NCBI GenBank assembly: GCA_000442125.1
Contig: KE546970.1
Span: 186,001 to 250,000, forward strand
Origin: Opeltia flavorubescens
Taxonomy: Eukaryota > Ascomycota > Lecanoromycetes > Teloschistales > Teloschistaceae
DNA length: 64,000 bases
Direction: 5' to 3'
The translations under genes were made by a program, and so were the position numbers. Below the pieces are notes generated by a model. The model worked only from the letters and a program-made list of their open reading frames with translations, ran no database searches and was not told the origin of the DNA. This document shows, piece by piece, positions 57,401 to 64,000 of this stretch; the stretch's first letter is position 1; each line of letters starts with the position of its first letter.

Positions 57401-60400
57401 GATTTCTTGCTCTTCTTAGCCTTTTTCTTGTCCTTTTTACTCATCGATGAAAATTCATCGACCGCTTCAACCACAATGGGCTCGGCGGATGCTGATGGAT
57501 CGTCAAGCCCCCTATTCAAGTCGTCCACATCTGCAGCCGGAGTGCTTGGTGTTGTGGAACCGGAAGGTTCCTCGTCGAAGGTAAGTGATTTCTTGCCCTT
57601 CTTGGCTTTTTTCTTGTCCTTTTTACTCATAGAAAAGACTTCGTCAACGGCTTCAGCTACATCGGGCTCGGCGGATACCGATGGCTCCCCGGTTGACCGA
57701 TCTAAGTCCTCCACCTCTGCAACCGGGGTACTTGGTGTGACAGTGCCAGAAGGTTCTTCCTCGTCAAAGGCAATGGATTTCCTGCTCTTCTTCCCCTTCT
57801 TCTTGTCCTTTTTACCTACCGCTGGAAATTCCTCAAACGTGTTGTCAACTACATCCGCTTCCCCAGGCAAAACAGGTTCCTCGGCGGCCTTATCATCACT
57901 TTCTAAGACAGACACCGGTTCCGCCGGCGTCGTGGATTCAGATACCGGTTCGTCTTCCCACGATAGTCCTTTCTTGGTTTTCTTAGCCTTCTTCTTATCA
58001 TTTCTGTTTAGAGACGAAAACTCATCGACGTTTTCAATAGTCGCAGAGTCTTCGGGTAAGATTGATTTTTCCGATATGACCTCTGTAGGAGGTTCGAGTT
58101 CTGCTGGTATTGTGCTTTCGGAAGGTTCCTCATCTAGGTTAATTAATTTCTTATTCTTCTTAGCCTTCTTCTTGTCTTTTCGACTTGTAGATGGAAGCTC
58201 GTCGACGATTTCAGGATTGGTAGGTTCAGCAGGTAAAGCCGGCTCCTCGGCTGCTTCACGATCAAGGACCTCACTACGTCCGGTTTCTGGCTCCGTTATT
58301 GGCATCGTATTATCGAATGCTGAAGGCTCCAGTATCTCGTCTTCCAACGCCATAGCCTTTTTGGCCTTTTTGGCTTTCTTCTTATCCTTTTTGCTTGTCG
58401 AAGGAAATTGCTCAGCGTTGTCGATGTTCTCTGTTTCAGCTACTCCAGTGGAAGAAGCCGGCTGCTCGGCAACGTCGGCAACGACTTCTGTCTCAGGGAC
58501 AATTTGCTCTTGCACAACGGCTTGGAGTTCTTCCTCGACAAATTGAGGAGTGTGCGTCTTCGTCGTCACAGAGTCCACGTCTGACATCTCACCTTGAATC
58601 TCAGGCGCTGGAGAGCGGACTCCGACATCCTCGTCTGGCTGCGATGTTATACCTTCTCCAACGACCTGAGGAGTGTCCCTGGCGGAGTAAATGGCTTCGA
58701 GCTCCGTGTCTGGAACTTTCATTTTGTTCGAAGAAGTATCGAGGATGTCAATGTGTGGATATGTGGACCGCTTCGTGTCAATAATTTCAGGCATTGGAGA
58801 TGCACCTCCAGCGTTATCGAAAGAAGTGGGCGGGATGACTTCGTCAGTAGTCTTGAGTGCGTTATCTATGGAAGGTGCAGTGATAGGCTCTGGGCGCAGG
58901 TCGCTTGGTTGGCTTAGAGTCTCAGGATGGTCTTCTGATTGCTGGTTAAGAGAGGGTTGTACCATGTTTTCGGGTTCAGGTTTCGTAGAATTATCTTCGT
59001 TTCTTATTGAGGAACTACCTTCAGGAGCTTCGATGTCTTCTACCATAGCTTGAAGGGATGCATCAGTGACCTCGACATTGTCAGTGGGAGGGATAAGGGT
59101 CAGTTCGGGATGAGGGTCGAGCATCATGGAGGGTGGCTCTTCCTTATAGACTGACTTCTCGTCTGTTGGTGCTTGTATTATTCCCTGGACAACACCGTCT
59201 TCATCCGCTGTTTTTGGCGTAGGCATAGTCTTTGCCCAAGGCCCGTCTTTCTGAGTCGTACCAACATCTTGTGTTAGATCGAGGTCATTGCTGGCAACGA
59301 GTTCATCCATCTCTCCAGGGACTTCTGCTTTTGACGACTCCATCAGTTCCTCAGGTTGATCGGCAAGATCCTTTGTATCGGAGGCAACTAGATCCTGCGA
59401 TGCTGATGGCAGGGGTTCATCTTCCAAAGCCAACACATTGGACTTTTTCGTTTTCTTCTTGTCCCTTTTCCTGCCCAGCGTCCCGATCGACTCCTCAACA
59501 TCATGTTTGCCCTCCTCATTATCCACCGTTGGTACACCAGAGCCAGTCTCGACAGATCGCGTCTCACTATCAAGTGGACTCTGCTCTTTCTCACCACTCG
59601 GTGACGGAACGGAAGGATCCTCATCCCAAGCCACAAATTTCGATTTCTTGCCCTTTTTCTTACCCTTCTTCGCGGTCGCCTGGATTTCTGGTGTCTCAAC
59701 CTGCTCTTCGACTTGCGTTACATGCGCTCCCTCAAGCGGCTGAGTCACGGTTTCCTCTTCCGTCGAGCGCGGAAGTTGCTGGTCTGTTTCATCTCTAGAT
59801 GGAGGTATCGAAGAGTCTTCATCCCAAGCCGGAAACTTAGATTTCTTGCCTTTCTTCTTTCCCTTTTTTCTTGTTGCTTGTTCATCTGGAAGATTTCCCA
59901 CAGTCTCCTCATCTTGAGCATCGGCAACAGCTCTTGATTGTTCATCAACGATTTCAGAATCAGCGCGTTGACCTTCTTGCTGAGATTCACCTGCCGAAAA
60001 AGTGACAGGCTCCTGTTCCTCCAAAGCAGATGATTTGTTTTTCTTGCTTTTCTTCTTATCCTTCTTTGACTTGGGCGGTTCTTCTACGATTTCCGAGCTG
60101 GGTCCGTCAATTGCTTCGGTAGATGTTTTATTTTCCATGCCCACATTTTCTTGCTGAGGATCCTCGAAGCCGATCGACGTCGAAGGAATATCATCCTGCG
60201 TTTCGGTTTTCAATTTTTTGGCTTTCTTCTTGTCTTTCTTCGACTTCAAGGGTTCTTCCGAAACGGCTGGGGTATCTTCCGCGACAGATGCAATGCGCTG
60301 TTCAGTCGCCGATTCTTGCGAAGACTCGTCCAACTCTCCTCTTGTTCCGAGATCACCACTCTTAGCCAACTCGTTCGATTCAGGAAGACTTTCAAAAGCT

Positions 60401-63400
60401 CCAGGCATTTTCCCTCCCTTGACCAGCTCGACTGATTTTTCAAAGGCAGGATCGATAACTTTTGGTTTATCCTTACCTGGCCCTACCGTCTGCTCAGAGG
60501 AGAGGACTGGAAGACTTTCTCCCTTTTCTGGCGCATCTACTTTCTCAGGACCTTCCGCAGTGGCTTCACTTTTCTTTGTATCATCAGAGATCTCCTCAGC
60601 CATCACAGCTTCAGGTACAAGTGGAATAGTCTCAGGCACTGTAGTATCAGACCCACGCTCCTCGCTCATTGCCTGTACCATATCCAAAGGTTCTTTGGGC
60701 GAGCCTGCTGGTTCCTCCTCGAGCCGATCAAGGGCTTTCGCCTTCTTCGACTTTTTCTTGTCCTTCTTGGTCTTCACAGGAGCTTCCATTGGAGCTTCTG
60801 AAGTTGCTCCGTTTGTCGGCTCTGACACGGTGTCGTTGAATTGAGCTGTCTGTTCAGGCGCCGATGCAGAGACTCCATCCTCCCATTGCAGTGCTTTGGC
60901 TTTCTTTGCCTTCTTTTTGGTCTTGCTGCTCATTGGTGGCTGGAAGACTGTTTCCTCATCAGGAGCTGTAACAGATATTTCATCGAGCACTTCTTCCTTC
61001 GGAGATTGGCTAACGGCTTGCTGGTCTGAAATGGGAATGCTATCAGTCTCCGTCAGGGGTCCTGACGGTTCTTCAGATCGAGAGAGATCACTGGTCGCTA
61101 ATTCTAGTGATACCATATCAGAGATCGCCTTATCCTGAAAATCCATGGTTGAAGGATCTTCTACAGGCGGCATTGTGGTATCTCTGGCATCTAATGGGTG
61201 AATAATAACATTAGCCGGTTCATCTTTGGCAACTTCGTGTGTTTTTCCAGCAGCAGAAGCTGACGTAGGATGATCTGGATTGACAACAGAGCTCTCATCA
61301 ATTACAGCTTCGGGTGAAGGAACATCGGCGGTTGTCATCATCTCCTCCTTGTCAGTCCCTTGCGTGGCGTTGATGAGCGTCTGCGGTTCATCCACAGCAA
61401 CGGGATCCAACGGGACCTCTGTGCCAGCCACTTCTGGAGACATTGGCAATTCAACAGAAGGGAGCTGGTCCGTCTTCTCGACACTCAAAGGCGCATCATT
61501 TAAAAGGGCCCTCTCTTCTTTTCGATCTTCGACAACCGGCGGAGTCTGAGACCCTTCTTCTTCTTGGAGATCACTAGTAGATCTCGACAAGCCTTTACGC
61601 TTGCTCTTCTTGTCTTTTTTGGATTTCTTAACAGAGAATTCTTCGACCGGCCCACTCGCCGAGATTGATTCGGCCGCTGTCGGTGCTTCGTCTGAGACGG
61701 ATACCTCGGGCTGTACATCCCCTGGTGTTTTGAAAGTTTCAGTGACAGCTTCATCGGCAGACTTCGACTTTTTGCCTTTCTTCTTTTTCTTGGGGGCCCA
61801 AGCGAAGTCATCAGCCTCTGTTGACTGAGGTGCATCATTTATAGCATCTTGACCGATCACTGGTTGTACGTCTGGTTCTTGATCTCTGGTAAGCATGCTC
61901 TGGATTTCTGCTGCAGTGCTTGTGCTGGCTTTTGCTTCTCTCTGTGCCTGTGGATCATTCTCCTCAGCTAATACGCTGCCTAGATCTCCGCTCGAATGGT
62001 CTACAATCGCCCCTGAGATATTTGAAGGTGGTAGAGAAGGCGTCGGAAGAGAATCTCTTAGCGGGATGTTGATGTTCTCGGCTATAGCACCTGGTTCAGA
62101 AAGTTCCCTAGCCTCCGAAAAGCTCTCAGCTGCGGTTGGGTCTTTGGATAGGATAACCCTATCCTTTGATCGAACATCCAGAACTCGTGGTAGATGTGGA
62201 GTATCCTGAGATACTGGGGCGTCGGCTGTAACGTCGGCTGTTCCTGGCTCGGGTTCATGGAGCAAATTCTCAACCTCCTCTGCTGTGCTTGTAGAAGCTG
62301 AAGGGATTTCTTTGGCGGTTGATCTCTCCGGCTGTTGTTCCGATATCTCCTCGAGCTCATCAAATTGCACTTTCTTCCCTTTCTTTCCCTTTTTCTTCTT
62401 CTTTGTCGTAGTAGGAAAATCCAAATCCTCTTCAGTGCCTTCAAGTGAGGGCTTGGCAGACCGCTCGCCGGTCTCGTCGCCTTTATCAGCCTTCACAACT
62501 TCTTGTACGCCGACATGCTGTGGAGTCAAGTCTTCTGTTTCGGTCGAGGGCGGTTCTGAAGGCAGATCTTGGACTGGCAGTTGATCTCGAGTTGCTGACT
62601 CCTCAGCTTTCGGAGATTGAAGCTCAAGGACATCCTGCCCCGTCTCCGCTTCCGTCGATATCTTTGTCCGATCTTTCTTTGCCCTTTTGCTTATTCCAGG
62701 TGTGAAAGTAAGCCATTCATCTTCGGGATGCTCTTGGGCAGCGTTCGCATTCTCTTCAGGTTCAATCTTGGCAAATTCAGCACGTTGATCTTCGATGGCT
62801 CTTGCAGGAAGATTCAGCTCCGATATGGCCTTTGTCAGAACATTTTGCGCATCGTCTGAATCAATTGGCGCACTGTCACTCGCGGCCTCCGGATTGAGAG
62901 ACTCGAGAGCCGAGCTTGATCGGACTGTAGCAGGCTCATTCTTCTGGTCCGAAGCCTCCAGATTCTCGCTGGTAGCAACATGCGCCGTTTCAGCAGAAAG
63001 CGCAATATCTATAGGTTGAATGACTGAAGAATCGGGAGGAGGCTGGGTCAAGTCAAGGTCATCGCTAAGCGGTAATGGGATATTCTCCGGCAACTTCTGT
63101 GAGTATAGAGCAGCCGACTCAGGCTTCTTTGTTTCAGCAGAAATGGCGGCATCTACAGGTTGAATGACTGGAGAATCAGGAGGAGGCTGGGTTAAGTCAA
63201 GGTCATCGCTAAGCGGTAATGGGATATTCTCCGGCAACATTTGCGAGTCTAGAGCAGCTGATTCGGATTTCTGAATTTGCGGCTGATCTCGACCGGTAAG
63301 CTCTGCAGCAGTGGCAGCTTCACCCTCAGGAAAATCTTGGACAGGGAGATCTCTTGCAATTGAAGGCTCTGGCATTAACTGCTGACTCATGTCAAGCACT

Positions 63401-64000
63401 TTTTCTTGAGGTTCGACCTTGCGTTCGGATTCTACATTGGCTTCTGAAGATAATGGCTGTTCAGCAGGCTGCAGATCATTCGGCTCTTCCGAATTCATCT
63501 CTTCCGAACGAGGAAATTCGTAGGGGACAGCTTCGGAGAGTGAGCTATCTGGGCCGATGTTTTTGGCAACCGCGTCTATTGATGGTGTATTAGACACTTC
63601 AGCAGGAAGTTCAGACGCTATATCCTTAGACTCTTCAGCCGACGTAGCAGCGAGAGGTTCTTCCGGAGTTACTGCTTCCGACGATTCAGTTTGGAAAGAT
63701 TGCCGATTCTTCTTTTTGCCCTTCTTATTCTTCTTGGTGGAGGTTGGAACTTCTTGGATTACAGACGCCACAGACGATGCCTCAGCTTCTTGAGGTGTTT
63801 CAATCTCAGAGCCTAGGTTTCTGGGCACACCCAATGCATCAGCATCAGGATCAGCAGTCGGCGTATCATTGACAGGAGATTCATTTGATGCGGCGACTTC
63901 CTCAGGCGCTGTTGAAGGTATGGAAAGCTGTTCTGCCGTAGGTTCATCAGGAAGAATCGTGTTTTCGTCCCGAGCATCCACGCTTTTCTTCTTATTCTTC
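51434..64000 (-). CDS. Giant involucrin-repeat-type protein, candidate Leashin (LAH); 5' partial
   Basis: Minus-strand exons run from beyond the right edge to 53053, then 52993-51434, joined by a 59-nt phase-0 intron (GT at 53052, AG at 52994); the join reads MADVF then EGYGDFRGSPASPTRPPSMR. At least 4168 residues are visible and the reading frame is still open at the edge. About 26 Lys-rich modules (for example SKKDKKKAKKGKKSLTFDEE) alternate with acidic Pro/Glu/Ser/Thr spacers. A short hydrophobic stretch (AAALGAGVIAAEQLG) follows the modules, then Ser/Arg-rich low-complexity sequence, then a ~180-residue coiled coil in exon 2 (VLELESKLDQLVAENRSLHD) and a globular end. Such proteins are called involucrin-repeat proteins in filamentous fungi; Leashin, the tether of Woronin bodies, has this architecture. 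The name is an inference. Confidence 0.82.
54490..54735 (-). repeat. RRSPIxAWHQY doublet in the giant gene
   Basis: Two copies about 155 bp apart encode SPIQAWHQYISPSQSPKQSE and SPIEAWHQYNTPRHSPQQSE. The aromatic core in a disordered, SP-rich context looks like a short linear motif, perhaps a binding or phosphorylation site. Confidence 0.8.
54840..64000 (-). repeat. Array of about 26 Lys-rich / acidic protein modules
   Basis: Each module has a core like KKDKKKAKKxKK followed within 5-10 residues by an acidic patch (W/FDEEPS or similar) and a spacer of roughly 60-150 residues. Modules between about 57000 and 58450 are most regular, with a period near 60-70 residues and shared words such as GSTTP and EVLD; those toward the N-terminal side are more spaced. 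A further module begins at the very edge of the window (KNKKKS). Confidence 0.85.
62977..63264 (-). repeat. Near-perfect 144-bp tandem duplication in the giant gene
   Basis: Copies at 63264-63121 and 63120-62977 (48 codons each) both begin ESAAL and contain LPENIPLPLSDDLDLTQPPP. They differ at only a few residues, suggesting a recent in-frame duplication. Confidence 0.9.

Noticed and set aside
56780-58546. Long plus-strand Ser-rich frames over the repeat array (for example 57059-58546)
   Set aside because: They are antisense shadows of the Lys/Glu-rich repeats on the minus strand; the Ser/Phe composition is exactly what complementing such codons gives.

Overview
This 64 kb window is from a nuclear chromosome of a filamentous ascomycete (Pezizomycotina). 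The evidence is the density of short spliceosomal introns (about 40 resolved here, mostly 47-63 nt with GT...AG ends), compact eukaryotic housekeeping genes, a COP9 signalosome subunit, two proteins with the fungal LPAE(I/L)RNQIYRY motif, and a giant involucrin-repeat-type protein. A placement in Leotiomycetes is only my impression. I resolve 24 protein-coding genes. Two run off the window (the first helicase at the left, the giant repeat protein at the right). I found no convincing tRNA, rRNA, CRISPR array or intact transposon.

Left third (1-23 kb) is a dense housekeeping block: a DExH RNA helicase (partial), an acidic-tailed unknown, the spliceosomal DEAH helicase Prp2/DHX16, a secreted Vps62-family protein, a TFIIIC triple-barrel subunit with an AT-hook, ribosomal protein eL18, a mitochondrial carrier, an SR splicing factor, the Fe-S scaffold Isu1, COP9 subunit 3 and gamma-glutamyl phosphate reductase. 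CSN3 and PRO2 are head to head across 258 bp.

The middle (23-32 kb) looks more lineage-specific. Two paralogous LPAE(I/L)RNQIYRY proteins flank a secreted cysteine-containing protein and an AAA ATPase, followed by another small secreted protein; intergenic gaps are larger here.

From 32 to 49 kb come RFT1 (N-glycan precursor flipping), UBP14 (deubiquitinase), a nine-exon dienelactone hydrolase-family gene head to head with RFA1 (replication protein A large subunit), an NADPH:quinone reductase and an ammonium permease. The permease has a 3.1 kb gene-free upstream region holding five GATAAG cores, which suggests nitrogen-catabolite control by an AreA/NIT2-type GATA factor.

The right end (49-64 kb, minus strand) holds the nucleolar DEAD helicase DBP3 and a gene encoding at least 4168 residues, with about 26 lysine-rich KKxKKxKK modules alternating with acidic spacers and a C-terminal coiled-coil region. 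Two large reading frames that look like separate genes are joined by a 59-nt intron. It is the most interesting item in the window: an involucrin-repeat protein and a candidate for the Woronin-body tether Leashin (LAH). The window shows no obviously new multi-gene system.
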